Positions 41,725 to 52,198 are shown, counted from the stretch's first letter. The stretch is 64,000 nucleotides of DNA from Paracoccaceae bacterium (GCA_003605175.1 QWDA01000006.1:1-64000), one strand, 5' to 3'. Notes: generated by a model from the letters alone, not told the origin. Numbers and translations are program-made.

Positions 41725-44700
41725 CGGGCATCGTCGACTGGGCCGCCAGCCGCGCCCGGATGATCATCGCCTTCATCGCCCTCTCGCTCCTGGCGGGCGG
41801 GCTTGCCTACGCGACCCTGCCGAAGGAGGGCGAGCCGGATATCGAGATCCCGGCTCTCGTGATCTCGGTGCCCTTCCCCGGCATCTCGGCCGAGGATGCC
41901 GAGACACTCGTGGTCAAGCCGATGGAGACCGAGCTTTCCGATCTCGACGGGCTCAAGGACATGACCTCGACCGCCGCCGAGGGCTACGCCAACGTGGTGC
42001 TCGAATTCGAGTTCGGCTGGGACAAGACCAAGATCATCGCCGATGTGCGCGACCGGATGTCCTCGGCCGAGGCGAAGTTCCCCGACGGGTTCGAGCGCTA
42101 TTCGATCAACGAGATCAACTTCTCGGAATTCCCGATCATCATCGTGAACCTCACCGGCGCGGTGCCCGAACGGACGCTTCTGCGGCTGGCCAAGGGCCTG
42201 CAGGACCGGCTCGAGGGGCTCGAACCCGTGCTCGACGCCGGCCTCGTCGGCCATCGCGACGAGATGCTCGAGGTGGTGATCGACCCCTTGCGTCTCGAAT
42301 CCTACAACGTCACCGCGGGCGAGCTGATCGACACCGTCGTCAACAACAACCAGCTCATCGCCGCGGGCGAGGTGAAATCGGCGACCGGCACCTTCTCCGT
42401 CAAGATCCCCGCCTCCTTCGACGACCGGCGCGACGTGATGTCCCTGCCCGTCAAGGTTTCGGGCGACCGCGTGGTGACCCTCGGCGATCTCGCCGATATC
42501 CGCCTGACCTTCGAGGACGCCGCCCAGACCGCGCGGTTCAACGGCGTCACCACCGTGGCGCTGCAGGTCTCGAAGCGGAAAGGCTTCAACCTGATCGACA
42601 CGGCTCAACTGATCCGCGACGAGGTCGAGGCCGAGCGCCAGACCTGGCCGCCCGAGCTGCGTGACGCGGTGGACGTGGGCACCTCGAACGATCAGAGCCG
42701 GATCGTCGCCTCCATGGTCGGCCAGCTCGAGGGCTCGGTGCTGACCGCCGTGGCGCTGGTCATGATCGTGGTGCTCGCCACCCTCGGTTCGCGCTCGGCG
42801 CTGCTGGTGGGCTTCGCGATCCCGACCTCCTTCCTCCTGTGCTTCGCGCTCCTCGCGCTGATGGGCGTCAGCGTGTCGAACATCGTCATGTTCGGCCTCA
42901 TCCTCGCGGTGGGGATGCTGGTCGATGGTGCCATCGTCGTGGTCGAATATGCCGACCGGCGGATCCGCGAGGGATCCGGCCCGATGCACGCCTATGTCGA
43001 GGCGGCCAAACGCATGTTCTGGCCCATCGTCTCCTCCACCGCCACGACGCTCTGCGCCTTCCTGCCGATGCTGTTCTGGCCCGGCGTGCCCGGCCAGTTC
43101 ATGGGCATGCTGCCGATCACGCTGATCTTCGTCCTCTCCGCCTCGCTGGTCGTGGCGCTGGTCTACCTGCCGGTGATGGGCGGCGTCGCCGGGCGGATGA
43201 GCCGCGCCTTCGGCAACGCCTCCGACGCGCTCAGGCACCGCCTGCCCTGGTGGGCCCGCGCCGCAATGGTGCCCTTCGCGCTCTACGCGATGTTCCTCGC
43301 CGCGATGCAGGTGCTCAACCCGGGCTATCTTCTGCCCGGCAATCCCGGCTTCGGCGGCTCGGTCTTCGGCGCGATGCTGTTCGTCCTCGCCGCCATCGCC
43401 GCCTCGATCACCCTCGGCGCTGCCGCCATCGAGCGCGGCGCCACGAAGATCGAGGCCGGCTACCGCCGTACCGCCTTCGGGCATGTGATCGCCTTCATCG
43501 CCGGCAACCCTGTGATGCCCATCGTCACCATCGCCGCCGTGGCCGCCTTCGTGGTCGGCACGTTCGGCTATTACGGGCAGCACAATCAGGGCGTCGAGTT
43601 CTTCGTCGAGAGCGAGCCCGAACAGGCCATTGTCTATGTCCGCGCCCGCGGCAACCTCTCGCTCGCGGAGGAGGACGCGCTGGTGGGCGAGGTCGAGCAG
43701 GTCATCCTCGACGAACCCGCGGTGCAGAGCGCCTTCGCCTTCGCGGGTTCCGGCGAGGGCTTCAACCTCAATACCGGCGGCACCCAGGGCCCGCGCGACA
43801 CAATCGGCCAGATCCAGATCGAGCTGATCCCCTGGGAGGACCGCGCCGGTTATGCCGCGACCCACGGCCTCGCCCCCGAGACGCTTGACGGCGATCTCGT
43901 TCTCGACCGGCTGCAGGAGAAATTCGACGCGATCCCAGGCATCTACACCGAGATCCTGAACCTTGCGCAGGGCCCGGGTCAGGGCAAGCCGGTGCATCTC
44001 AGGCTCTCCGGTAACGACCCGGCCGCGCTGGAGGAAGCGACCCGGATCGCCCGGGCGAAGTTCGAAACCATGCCCGGCCTCACCGAGATCGAGGATACGC
44101 TGCCCCTGCCCGGCATCGACTGGCAGATCGACGTGGACGTCGAAAAGGCCGGCCGCTACGGCGCCGACGTGGCCACCGTGGGCGCGATGGTGCAGCTCGT
44201 CACCCGCGGCATCCTGCTCGACACCATGCGCGTGCCCTCCTCCGACGAGGAGATCGACATCCGCGTGCGCCTTCCTGACGAAGACCGCGTGCTCTCGACC
44301 CTCGACACGCTGAAGGTCCGCACCCGGGACGGGCTGGTGCCCTTGTCGAACTTCATCACCCGCAAACCCGTCGCCAAGCTCGCGGTGATCAGCCGCGTCG
44401 ACCAGCGCCGCTATTTCGACGTCAAGGCCGATGTCGCCCCCGGCCTCACCAACGACGCCGGCCAGCCGATCAACGCCTCCGAGCGGATCGCCGCCCTCAC
44501 CGACTGGCTCGGAACATCGCCCTTCCCGCCCTCGGTCCAGTGGGACTGGACCGGCGACCAGGAAGAACAGGAGGAATCCGGCCAGTTCCTGATGACCGCC
44601 TTCGCCGGCGCGCTGGGGCTGATGTTCATCATCCTCCTGGCGCAGTTCAACTCGTTCTACAACGCCGTCCTGGTGCTCCTCGCGGTAATCCTCTCCACCA

Positions 44701-45281
44701 CCGGCGTGCTGATCGGCATGCTGGTCTGGGAGCAACCCTTCTCGATCATCATGACCGGCACCGGCATCGTCGCCCTCGCCGGCATCGTGGTGAACAACAA
44801 CATCGTGCTGATCGACACCTACCAGGACTTCTCGCGCTACATGCCGCAGATCGAGGCGGTCATCCGCACCGCCGAACAGCGCATCCGGCCGGTGCTTCTG
44901 ACCACCATCACCACGATGGCCGGCCTCGCGCCGATGATGTTCGGGCTCTCGCTCGACTTCATCAATGGCGGCTACTCGATCGACAGCCCCACCGCGCTCT
45001 GGTGGAAACAGCTCGCCACCGCCGTGGTCTTCGGCCTCGGCATCGCCACCGGGCTTACGCTGATCTTCACACCCTCGATGCTCGCCGTGCGGATCTGGCT
45101 GACGACCTACCTGAAATGGGCCGCCGGCGCCTTTGCCCGGCTGTCAATGGGCCGCGCCAGCCGCGCCGCGCAGGACTGGGCGCTGCAACGCGCCGCCCGC
45201 CAGCTCAAGGCGCCCGAGATCCTCTGGGATGTGGACGCGCCGTCCTCCGGCGCCGGCCCGGCGCTCCGCGCCGCCGAGTAG
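41721..45281 (+). CDS. RND-type efflux permease (AcrB/HAE family)
   Basis: 1186 residues, longer than the usual 1020-1060. The first half starts with one helix and a periplasmic porter domain, then DQSRIVASMVGQLEGSVLTA and five helices including VGMLVDGAIVVVEYADRR with the acidic proton-relay residues. Between the halves (about 490-590) lies an insertion with two extra hydrophobic segments (near AALYAMFLAA-type and GAMLFVLAAIAASITLGAAA). The second half repeats the plan and ends FGLGIATGLTLIFTPSMLAV. Proton-driven drug or lipid exporter; substrate unknown. No TolC-like gene is adjacent. Confidence 0.94.
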   Translation: MTGIVDWAASRARMIIAFIALSLLAGGLAYATLPKEGEPDIEIPALVISVPFPGISAEDAETLVVKPMETELSDLDGLKDMTSTAAEGYANVVLEFEFGWDKTKIIADVRDRMSSAEAKFPDGFERYSINEINFSEFPIIIVNLTGAVPERTLLRLAKGLQDRLEGLEPVLDAGLVGHRDEMLEVVIDPLRLESYNVTAGELIDTVVNNNQLIAAGEVKSATGTFSVKIPASFDDRRDVMSLPVKVSGDRVVTLGDLADIRLTFEDAAQTARFNGVTTVALQVSKRKGFNLIDTAQLIRDEVEAERQTWPPELRDAVDVGTSNDQSRIVASMVGQLEGSVLTAVALVMIVVLATLGSRSALLVGFAIPTSFLLCFALLALMGVSVSNIVMFGLILAVGMLVDGAIVVVEYADRRIREGSGPMHAYVEAAKRMFWPIVSSTATTLCAFLPMLFWPGVPGQFMGMLPITLIFVLSASLVVALVYLPVMGGVAGRMSRAFGNASDALRHRLPWWARAAMVPFALYAMFLAAMQVLNPGYLLPGNPGFGGSVFGAMLFVLAAIAASITLGAAAIERGATKIEAGYRRTAFGHVIAFIAGNPVMPIVTIAAVAAFVVGTFGYYGQHNQGVEFFVESEPEQAIVYVRARGNLSLAEEDALVGEVEQVILDEPAVQSAFAFAGSGEGFNLNTGGTQGPRDTIGQIQIELIPWEDRAGYAATHGLAPETLDGDLVLDRLQEKFDAIPGIYTEILNLAQGPGQGKPVHLRLSGNDPAALEEATRIARAKFETMPGLTEIEDTLPLPGIDWQIDVDVEKAGRYGADVATVGAMVQLVTRGILLDTMRVPSSDEEIDIRVRLPDEDRVLSTLDTLKVRTRDGLVPLSNFITRKPVAKLAVISRVDQRRYFDVKADVAPGLTNDAGQPINASERIAALTDWLGTSPFPPSVQWDWTGDQEEQEESGQFLMTAFAGALGLMFIILLAQFNSFYNAVLVLLAVILSTTGVLIGMLVWEQPFSIIMTGTGIVALAGIVVNNNIVLIDTYQDFSRYMPQIEAVIRTAEQRIRPVLLTTITTMAGLAPMMFGLSLDFINGGYSIDSPTALWWKQLATAVVFGLGIATGLTLIFTPSMLAVRIWLTTYLKWAAGAFARLSMGRASRAAQDWALQRAARQLKAPEILWDVDAPSSGAGPALRAAE

Positions 45282-45308
45282 AAATGCTGCGCGACCGGGC
45301 ACCTTGGG

Positions 45309-45339
45309 CCCTTCGCGGAGTCGACGATCACGCGAAGGG
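45309..45339. terminator. Hairpin after the RND permease gene
   Basis: Perfect 9-bp stem CCCTTCGCG (45309-45317) with CGCGAAGGG (45331-45339) and a 13-nt loop, 28 bp after the RND stop. No T-tract follows, so it may be a Rho-dependent or processing signal rather than an intrinsic terminator. Confidence 0.4.
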
Positions 45340-45481
45340 TCTCAGGCCTTGGAAATGCCAATTTCCTGCCGCTCGGAGCACCTTGACGATCTGTAAATGT
45401 CGCCATGCTACCGGAACGGTATGACCGTCAGCCGGGTCCGGCGGGACCGGCTGGCGACAGCGACACGCAGGCAGGTGGAAA

Positions 45482-46003
45482 ATGACGCTCATCTACGAAT
45501 TCGAGAACAACGGCACCACGATGGTCAGCCAGGGCAACACGGCCGAGGGGCTCTGCTTCGGCTATTCGGTCGTCTGGTGCACCAAGATGGACAGGTATCG
45601 CGGCCAGAACGCGCTCCTCACCCGCCCCGACCAGCACGAGGCATTCCCGCTTCAGCAGCGTGTGGAACAGATCGACGCCGACTGGCGCGAGAGTGTGCAG
45701 AAGGTGGTGCGCGGCCGTGGCCATACCTGCGGTGCGCAGCTCAAGCGCAACTTTGCCGTCGTTCCGAACCACATCGCGCTCGCCAAGGCGAACTTCATCA
45801 TCGATATCGGCGACCACTGGGTCGCGGCCTCGAGCAAGGGCGGCTCGTATTCCTTCTTCGACGCAAACGAGGGGATGACCACCTTCAAGGATGCCGACGA
45901 ATTCATGGCCGGCGTGACCACCCGGCTGAAGAGCTACAAGAACGACCCCGACCCGGGCAACGGCTGGGAAGACACCCACAACATCTACCAGGTCGACGCG
46001 TAA
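45482..46003 (+). CDS. Possible C58/YopT-like papain-fold cysteine protease
   Basis: 173 residues, no signal peptide or membrane helix. The layout suggests a papain-fold enzyme: nucleophile Cys25 in EGLCFGYSVVWCTK (about 22-35), His112 in IDIGDHWVAASSKGGSYSFF (about 107-126) and Asp127 in FFDANEGM. The spacing and the HxxxA...F-D-x-N-x-G pattern match the YopT/C58 group. It is solitary, with a purine-rich ribosome site and its own 200-bp upstream region. Protease activity and any role as an effector or toxin are inference; a conserved hypothetical without activity is the alternative. Confidence 0.55.
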   Translation: MTLIYEFENNGTTMVSQGNTAEGLCFGYSVVWCTKMDRYRGQNALLTRPDQHEAFPLQQRVEQIDADWRESVQKVVRGRGHTCGAQLKRNFAVVPNHIALAKANFIIDIGDHWVAASSKGGSYSFFDANEGMTTFKDADEFMAGVTTRLKSYKNDPDPGNGWEDTHNIYQVDA

Positions 46004-46082
46004 GGCGGCGTTCCGGCGGAAACGGCCGTTCCTGGCCAGGGCTCCGCTTCCGCGAAGCCCGAACATGGACGCCGCCGCCCTG

Positions 46083-46361
46083 CTACCAGGTCGAGTATCG
46101 CTCCTGCCGGCCGGACTTCCCGGCGGCGCGCCCGGCCATATGGGCCCAGAGCGCGAAGAACGCCCCCAGCGCCAGCAGCACGAAGGCCGAGATCTCGGGC
46201 CCGAGGGGATCCACCAGCAGGGTCCGCAGCACCCGGTCGAGGAAGTTCACAACCCCCGGCGCGGTGGTCGCGAAAAATCGGCCCAGGACGCCCGTCGCAA
46301 CATGGGAGGCCAGAAGCACGAACAACGAGAACACAAAGAAGCTTCGATAGGACGGGCGCAT
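46083..46361 (-). CDS. Small hypothetical membrane protein
   Basis: 92 residues from ATG 46361 (GAAGGGGAA upstream). Two hydrophobic helices (about 6-27, RSFFVFSLFVLLASHVATGV, and 51-72, ISAFVLLALGAFFALWAHMA) separated by a loop, then a basic tail GRAAGKSGRQERYSTW. No family recognised. It is convergent with the C58-like gene 79 bp away and follows its own short upstream region with an imperfect palindrome near 46443-46468 (CCATTG/CAATGG). Confidence 0.6.
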   Translation of the reverse strand: MRPSYRSFFVFSLFVLLASHVATGVLGRFFATTAPGVVNFLDRVLRTLLVDPLGPEISAFVLLALGAFFALWAHMAGRAAGKSGRQERYSTW

Positions 46362-46523
46362 GTCGTTCCCCTTCGCCGAAAAAAGAAGCCGCCCAATCGG
46401 CGGCGAATGCGGCAGGATTGTGGCGACCCCGGCCGGACAGCGCCATTGACAGTCCATCTGGACAATGGAAGCGCCGTAAAGGCCTAAAATCCAGGAGATT
46501 GATCGCGCTTCGGAAACCCCGGC

Positions 46524-48428
46524 TCAGCCTTCCGGCGTCCAGCGCCAGCGCCGGTCCGCGGGCACATTCCCCGAAGCCGCGGCCAGTTCGGCCTCCGCCC
46601 GCGCATGCCCGCGCTGGTCCTCGTCATCGCCCGAAGCCTGCCGCCGCCACAGCGCCGCATAGCGCCCGCCCGCCTCGAGCAGCGCGTCATGGGTGCCCTG
46701 TTCGACGATCTCGCCCGCTTCCAGCACCACGATCTGGTCGGCATCGACGATCGTCGAAAGCCGGTGCGCGATGGTCAAGACCGTCCGCCCCTCGCCCGCC
46801 GCCCGCAGCGCCGCCTGGATATCCCGCTCGGTCCCGGTGTCGAGCGCGCTTGTCGCCTCGTCCAGAAGCAGGATCGGCGGGTTCTTCAACAATGTCCGCG
46901 CGATCCCCACCCGCTGCTTCTCGCCGCCCGAGAGCTTCAGCCCCCGCTCGCCCACCATGGTGTCGTAGCCCTCGGGCAGCGACTGGATGAAGTCGTGGAT
47001 CGAGGCCGCCTTCGCCGCCGCCACCACCTCCTCCTCGGTGGCCCCGTCGCGACCATAGGCGATGTTGTAGCGGATCGTATCGTTGAACAGCACCGTGTCC
47101 TGCGGCACCACGCCCACCGCGTCGTGCAAACTGTTCAATGTCACGTCGCGCACGTCCTGCCCGTCGATCCTGAGCGCCCCGCCACCCACGTCGTAGAACC
47201 GGAACAACAGCCGCCCGATGGTCGACTTCCCCGAGCCGGACGGCCCGACGATCGCCACCCGCTCGCCCGCGCCCACCTTGAGCGAGATCCCCTTCAGGAT
47301 CGGCCGCGCCGCCTCGTAGCCGAAGGCCACCTTGTCGAACTCGACCTCGCCGCCCCGCACCTCGAGCGGCTTCGCGCCCGGCCTGTCGCTGACCTCCTCC
47401 GGCTGCTCGAGCAGGTCGAACATCTCGCCCATGTCGATCAGCGCCTGCCGGATCTCGCGATAGACCGTGCCGAGGAAATTGAGCGGCATGGTGATCTGGA
47501 TCATGTAGGCGTTGACCATCACGAAATCGCCCACCGTGAGCGAGCCGTCCTGCACGCCCTTCGCCGCCATGACCATCACCGCGACCAGCCCGCAGGTGAT
47601 CAGGAAGGCCTGGCCGAAATTGAGAAACCCCAGCGTATAGTTCGTCTTCAGCGCCGCCTTCTCGTAGCCCGCCATCGCCGCGTCGTAGCGCGCCGCCTCG
47701 CGCGCCTCGGCGCCGAAATACTTCACCGTCTCGAAGTTCAGGAGGCTGTCGATCGCCTTCTGGTTCGCGTCGGTGTCCTGGTCGTTCATCTCCTTGCGAA
47801 TCTTCACCCGCCACTCGGTGACCTTGAAGGTGAACCAGACATAGAGCGCGATGGTGACCACCACCACGACCAGGTACCAGAGGTCGAACACCACCGCGAG
47901 CACCACGCCGATCAGCAGAAGCTCGAGGACCAGGGGACCGATCGAGAAGATCAGGAAGCGCAGGAGGAAATCGACACCCTTCACGCCCCGCTCGATGATC
48001 CGCGAAAGCCCGCCGGTCTTGCGGGTGATGTGATAGCGCAAGGAAAGCGCGTGGATATGGTTGAAGGTCTCGAGCGCCAGCCGCCGCAGCGCCCGCTGCC
48101 CCACCGGCGAAAACACCACGTCCCGCACCTGCTGGAGGCCGCTCGTCATGATCCGCGCGAGCCCGTAGGCCACGGTCAGCCCCACCGCGCCGGCACCCAG
48201 CGCCCAGGCCGGATCCGGCGCATCGCCGGTCAGCGCATCCACCGCGCCCTTGTAGAAGAACGGCGTCGCCACCGAGATCAGCCGCGACAGCACCAGCGCC
48301 ACCAGCGCCAGCACCACCCGCCGCTTCACCCAGGCCTCGCCCTCGGGCCAGAGATAGGGCCCCACCCGGCGGATCGTCCGCCAGCCCGAGCGCCGCGCCG
48401 CCCGTTCGAAATCCTCGCCGGTAGCCAC
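46524..48428 (-). CDS. ABC transporter, Atm1/HMT1-type exporter (permease fused to ATPase)
   Basis: 634 residues, half-transporter forming a dimer. Six-helix membrane domain at about 30-330, with [26 protein letters not shown] (interior) and the [19 protein letters not shown] region typical of the Atm1/ABCB7 group. The ATPase domain (about 365-600) has Walker [13 protein letters not shown], signature [13 protein letters not shown] and Walker [13 protein letters not shown]. Atm1-type proteins export glutathione-linked sulfur or metal adducts. Divides at 3' end from the small membrane gene; single gene, starting 65 bp from the LysM gene stop. Confidence 0.93.
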   Translation of the reverse strand: MATGEDFERAARRSGWRTIRRVGPYLWPEGEAWVKRRVVLALVALVLSRLISVATPFFYKGAVDALTGDAPDPAWALGAGAVGLTVAYGLARIMTSGLQQVRDVVFSPVGQRALRRLALETFNHIHALSLRYHITRKTGGLSRIIERGVKGVDFLLRFLIFSIGPLVLELLLIGVVLAVVFDLWYLVVVVVTIALYVWFTFKVTEWRVKIRKEMNDQDTDANQKAIDSLLNFETVKYFGAEAREAARYDAAMAGYEKAALKTNYTLGFLNFGQAFLITCGLVAVMVMAAKGVQDGSLTVGDFVMVNAYMIQITMPLNFLGTVYREIRQALIDMGEMFDLLEQPEEVSDRPGAKPLEVRGGEVEFDKVAFGYEAARPILKGISLKVGAGERVAIVGPSGSGKSTIGRLLFRFYDVGGGALRIDGQDVRDVTLNSLHDAVGVVPQDTVLFNDTIRYNIAYGRDGATEEEVVAAAKAASIHDFIQSLPEGYDTMVGERGLKLSGGEKQRVGIARTLLKNPPILLLDEATSALDTGTERDIQAALRAAGEGRTVLTIAHRLSTIVDADQIVVLEAGEIVEQGTHDALLEAGGRYAALWRRQASGDDEDQRGHARAEAELAAASGNVPADRRWRWTPEG

Positions 48429-48493
48429 AAGAGTTCCAGTCGCAGTTTTGCCAAGGCGTCCTACCTAAGGCGCCGCCCCGGCTTTTGCCAGTG

Positions 48494-49738
48494 CTACTCG
48501 GGAATCGAGAAGACCTGGCCGGGGTAGATCAGGTCCGGATCGCGGATCTTGTCGCGGTTCGCCTCGAAGAGATGCACATACATCGTGCCCTCGCCCATCA
48601 AACGCTGCGAAATGCCCCAGAGCGTGTTGCCCGGCTGCACGGTGATCAGTTCGACGAGCGGCTTGCCCTCCGCCGCCTGCTGCTCCCCGGCCAGCGCCTG
48701 GATCGCCTCGCGCGCCTCGCGGCGGAACGGCGTCTCGGCCCGCGACAGCACCTGCCCGCCCGCGCCCACCTGGTCGACCCGGAGCGTGTAGGTGCCAGTA
48801 TCCACCTTCGGCAGATCGACCCGCCACTGGCCGCCCGGCCCGACCTGGCCCGCCTCGATCGGCGCGTTGTCGATATAAACCCGCACATAGCCGTCGCCCG
48901 GCGCGCGGCCCGAAAGCGCCACCTCGCCCTCCGCGTCATAGGTGATCGCGTCGATCACCACGTTGTCGGCCACTTCCGGAGAGCCGTCGCCGCCCTGGAG
49001 CACCCGCACCCCGGTGCTGTCGGCGAGGATGACCGAAGGGGCCACCGCCTCTGGCTCCGGCTCCGGCTCGGGCGCCGCTTCCGCTACCGGTTCCGACGCC
49101 GCCGCATCGGGCTCCGGCGTGGCCTCGGCCAGCGTTTCCGCCGCCGTGCCCTCCGCCTCTGCGGGCATGTCGAGAACCGGCGCGGGCGCCGCCGAGGGCG
49201 CCACCACCACCACCTGCTCCGACTCCGTCGCGCCATCCGCACCCTCGGCATTCAGCGACAGCGCCCGCGGCGCTTCGGAATGCCCCAGGTTCAGGATCGC
49301 CACGAACCCGCCCTGCGCATCGGCCTGCGCGGTGCCGACCGTGGACCCGTCGAGCTGCACGGCAATCTCCGCCCCGGGCGCGGCCCGGCCGGCGACCACG
49401 GTGTTCCCGTCCGGCGCCACCCGCACCACGTCGAAGCTCGGTCGCACCGACTCCGAGGGCAGATCGGGTGCGGACGCTTCCGGCGCCGCTGTCGCCTCCG
49501 CCTCTTCGGCGGCAGCCTCCGACGCCGGCGTCTTCTGCACCGCAGGCGCGGCGGCCACCTCCGCATCCGGCTCGGGCGCAGGCGCCGGTTCCGCCGCGCC
49601 GGGATCCACGACCTCCGCCACCGGTTCCGGCTCGGTCAGCCCGACCCAGACCAGCCCCCCAACCAGGACCGCCACCAGGAAGAGGATCACCCAGATGACC
49701 CGTTTAGCCGCCCCGCCCGGCTCCGATTCCATCGACAT
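48494..49738 (-). CDS. LysM peptidoglycan-binding protein
   Basis: 414 residues. One N-terminal helix (about 13-33, KRVIWVILFLVAVLVGGLVW), then a long acidic Ala/Glu/Pro-rich region interspersed with Ig-like repeats (GNTVVAGRAAPGAEIAVQLD, EVALSGRAPGDGYVRVYIDN). The C-terminal LysM domain (about 360-413) reads VQPGNTLWGISQRLMGEG and ends IYPGQVFSIP. Common layout of Rhodobacterales envelope proteins; binds peptidoglycan in the periplasm. Divergent from the LOG gene across about 100 bp. Confidence 0.9.
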   Translation of the reverse strand: MSMESEPGGAAKRVIWVILFLVAVLVGGLVWVGLTEPEPVAEVVDPGAAEPAPAPEPDAEVAAAPAVQKTPASEAAAEEAEATAAPEASAPDLPSESVRPSFDVVRVAPDGNTVVAGRAAPGAEIAVQLDGSTVGTAQADAQGGFVAILNLGHSEAPRALSLNAEGADGATESEQVVVVAPSAAPAPVLDMPAEAEGTAAETLAEATPEPDAAASEPVAEAAPEPEPEPEAVAPSVILADSTGVRVLQGGDGSPEVADNVVIDAITYDAEGEVALSGRAPGDGYVRVYIDNAPIEAGQVGPGGQWRVDLPKVDTGTYTLRVDQVGAGGQVLSRAETPFRREAREAIQALAGEQQAAEGKPLVELITVQPGNTLWGISQRLMGEGTMYVHLFEANRDKIRDPDLIYPGQVFSIPE

Positions 49739-49838
49739 TTCGACGTCCCTTCAGACCGCGTCCCAAAGCGGCAGTTGAGCGACAGTATCAACATGGGTAA
49801 CACGGGTCAAAACCCCGTTTTGAAAGGCCGACTCCCGC

Positions 49839-50402
49839 ATGACCTCAGCCCCGCCCCGCTCGGTCTGCGTCTATTGCGGCTCCCGCGACGGCGCCGACCC
49901 GGCCTATGCCGCCGCGGCGCAGGCCTTCGGCACCGCCCTTGCGGCCGAGGGCTGGCGGCTGGTCTACGGCGCCGGCGATGTCGGGCTCATGGGCATCGTC
50001 GCCCGCGCCACCATGGCGGCCGGCGGCACCGCCTTCGGCGTGATCCCCGAGCATCTCCTCGCCCGCGAGGTGGGCAAGCGCGACCTTACCCATTTCGTCG
50101 TCACCGAGACGATGCACGAACGCAAGAAGGTCATGCTCACCAATGCCGACGCGGTGGTGGTGCTGCCGGGCGGCGCGGGTTCGCTCGACGAGTTCTTCGA
50201 AGCGCTCACCTGGGCGCAGCTCGGCCTTCACGCAAAACCCATCGTGCTCCTGAACACTGCAGGCTACTGGACCCCGCTCGCCGGACTTCTCGACCATATC
50301 GTCGCCCAGGGCTTCGCCGATCCCTCGCTGAAGGCCCTCGTCCGGATCGCCGACACGCCGGAGGCAGCGATCGCCTGCCTGCGCATCCCCACGCGGACGT
50401 GA
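49839..50402 (+). CDS. LOG-family protein (cytokinin riboside 5'-monophosphate phosphoribohydrolase type)
   Basis: 187 residues, Rossmann-like TIGR00730 family. VCVYCGSRDGADPAYAAAAQ (9-28), LVYGAGDVGLMGIVARATM (40-58), and the phosphoribohydrolase motif VVLPGGAGSLDEFFEALTWAQLG (about 108-130, PGGxG then E). MHERKKVML (about 91-99) is also conserved. Hydrolyses nucleoside monophosphates to base and ribose-5-phosphate; in bacteria the physiological role is unclear. Ribosome site weak. MsrB follows by 35 bp. Confidence 0.92.
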   Translation: MTSAPPRSVCVYCGSRDGADPAYAAAAQAFGTALAAEGWRLVYGAGDVGLMGIVARATMAAGGTAFGVIPEHLLAREVGKRDLTHFVVTETMHERKKVMLTNADAVVVLPGGAGSLDEFFEALTWAQLGLHAKPIVLLNTAGYWTPLAGLLDHIVAQGFADPSLKALVRIADTPEAAIACLRIPTRT

Positions 50403-50437
50403 TCGCGCACCCGGCCCGAACCGGGTAAAATGGCAGG

Positions 50438-50911
50438 ATGAGACAGGCGAAACTCACCCGACGCGCCGCGCTCCTCGCCGGCGGCGCGCTCCTCGCAGTT
50501 GCCCACGCCCGGGCGGCCGAAAGCTTCGAGATCACCCGCAGCGATGCCGAATGGCGCGCCATGCTGACGCCGCTCGAGTACAAGGTGATGCGCCGCGAGG
50601 GCACCGAACCCGCGGGCTCGAGCCCCTTGGACAAGTTCTACGAGACCGGCACCTATCTCTGCCGCGGCTGCGCGCTGCCGGTCTACCCGTCCGAGACGAA
50701 ATACGACAGCGGCACCGGCTGGCCCTCGTTCTGGGACGCGCTGCCCGGCGCGGTCGCGACCAAGCCCGACCGGCGGCTGTTCACGGTCCGGACCGAGGTG
50801 CATTGCATCCGCTGCGGCTCGCATCTGGGCCATGTCTTCGACGACGGGCCGAAGCCCACCGGCAAACGCCACTGCCTGAACGGCGTCAGCCTGACCTTCC
50901 GCGCGGCCTGA
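50438..50911 (+). CDS. msrB: Peptide-methionine (R)-S-oxide reductase, exported
   Basis: 157 residues. An N-terminal twin-Arg-like signal TRRAALLAGGALLAVAHARA (7-26) predicts a periplasmic enzyme, unlike most cytoplasmic MsrB. Zinc sites Cys75/Cys78 (LCRGC) and Cys123/Cys126 (HCIRCGSHLGHVF), catalytic Cys146 in RHCLNGVSLTF. GTGWPSFWDAL binds the substrate. Repairs oxidised methionine in envelope proteins. It is convergent with coxM, 4 bp away. Confidence 0.94.
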   Translation: MRQAKLTRRAALLAGGALLAVAHARAAESFEITRSDAEWRAMLTPLEYKVMRREGTEPAGSSPLDKFYETGTYLCRGCALPVYPSETKYDSGTGWPSFWDALPGAVATKPDRRLFTVRTEVHCIRCGSHLGHVFDDGPKPTGKRHCLNGVSLTFRAA

Positions 50912-50915
50912 CCGC

Positions 50916-51710
50916 TCAGGCCGCGGCCACCGCCCGCTTCGCCATCACCGCGATCAGCTGCGCCCGGTAATCGACGCCGCCATGAATATCGCTCATCAGC
51001 CCTTCGCCGGAGATCTCGACCCCGTCGACCGCCGCCGGAGAGAAATCGGCCGCCAGCGCCGCCTCGAGTCCCTCGTGCCGGAATACCCCGTCCTCGCCCG
51101 CACCGGTGACGGCGACGCGCACATCGTCCCCGGTCTTCGCAACGAAGACCCCGACCATCGCATAGCGCGAGGCCGGGTTCGGGAATTTCGCATAGGCCGC
51201 CCGCCCGGGCGCGGTGAACCGCACCGAAGTGACGATCTCGCCCTCGTCGAGCGCGGTGGTGAAGAGCCCCGCGAAATATTCCTCCGCCGGAATCTCGCGC
51301 GCATCGGTCACCACCACGGCATCCAGCGCCAGGAGCGCCGCCGGGTAATCCGCCGCCGGATCGTTGTTCGCGACCGAGCCGCCGATCGTTCCCATGTGCC
51401 GCACCGCCGGATCGCCGATCCCGCCGGCGAGCGCCGCCAGAGCCGGGCAGAGCCGCGCCAACCCATCATGGGCGGCCACCTCGGCATGTGTGGTCATTGC
51501 GCCGATGGTCACGCTGCCGCCATCGACGGTCACGCCCCGAAGCGCCGCGATGCCGCGCAGATCCACCAGATCCGACGGTGCCGCGAGCCCCTGCTTCATC
51601 GTCGGCAGGAGCGTCTGGCCGCCCGCGAGGATCTTTGCCTCCTCGGCCCCGTCGAGAAGTGCGCGCGCCTCCGCGACCGACCCGGCCCTGTGATATGTGG
51701 ATTGGAACAT
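50916..51710 (-). CDS. Xanthine dehydrogenase-family FAD-binding subunit (CoxM-like)
   Basis: 264 residues from ATG 51710. AKILAGGQTLLPTMKQGLAA (about 29-48) and the HMGTIGGSVANNDPAADYPA region (about 105-124) are the two FAD-binding motifs of the CO dehydrogenase medium subunit family. C-terminal CODH flavin domain (about 170-262). Works with a [2Fe-2S] subunit and a large molybdopterin subunit; the last is not in this window. Third gene of a minus-strand set coxG-coxS-coxM. Confidence 0.92.
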   Translation of the reverse strand: MFQSTYHRAGSVAEARALLDGAEEAKILAGGQTLLPTMKQGLAAPSDLVDLRGIAALRGVTVDGGSVTIGAMTTHAEVAAHDGLARLCPALAALAGGIGDPAVRHMGTIGGSVANNDPAADYPAALLALDAVVVTDAREIPAEEYFAGLFTTALDEGEIVTSVRFTAPGRAAYAKFPNPASRYAMVGVFVAKTGDDVRVAVTGAGEDGVFRHEGLEAALAADFSPAAVDGVEISGEGLMSDIHGGVDYRAQLIAVMAKRAVAAA

Positions 51711-51724
51711 CGCCGGATCTCCCC

Positions 51725-52198
<474 letters not shown>

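Noticed and set aside
41703-44735. A minus-strand open frame of about 1010 codons opposite the RND permease
   Set aside because: Shadow of the RND gene, with skewed His/Asp/Glu/Gly composition and no recognisable motifs.
46605-48527. A plus-strand open frame of 640 codons opposite the Atm1-type ABC exporter
   Set aside because: Shadow frame; composition is His/Arg/Asp repeats and the opposite strand has all ABC motifs.
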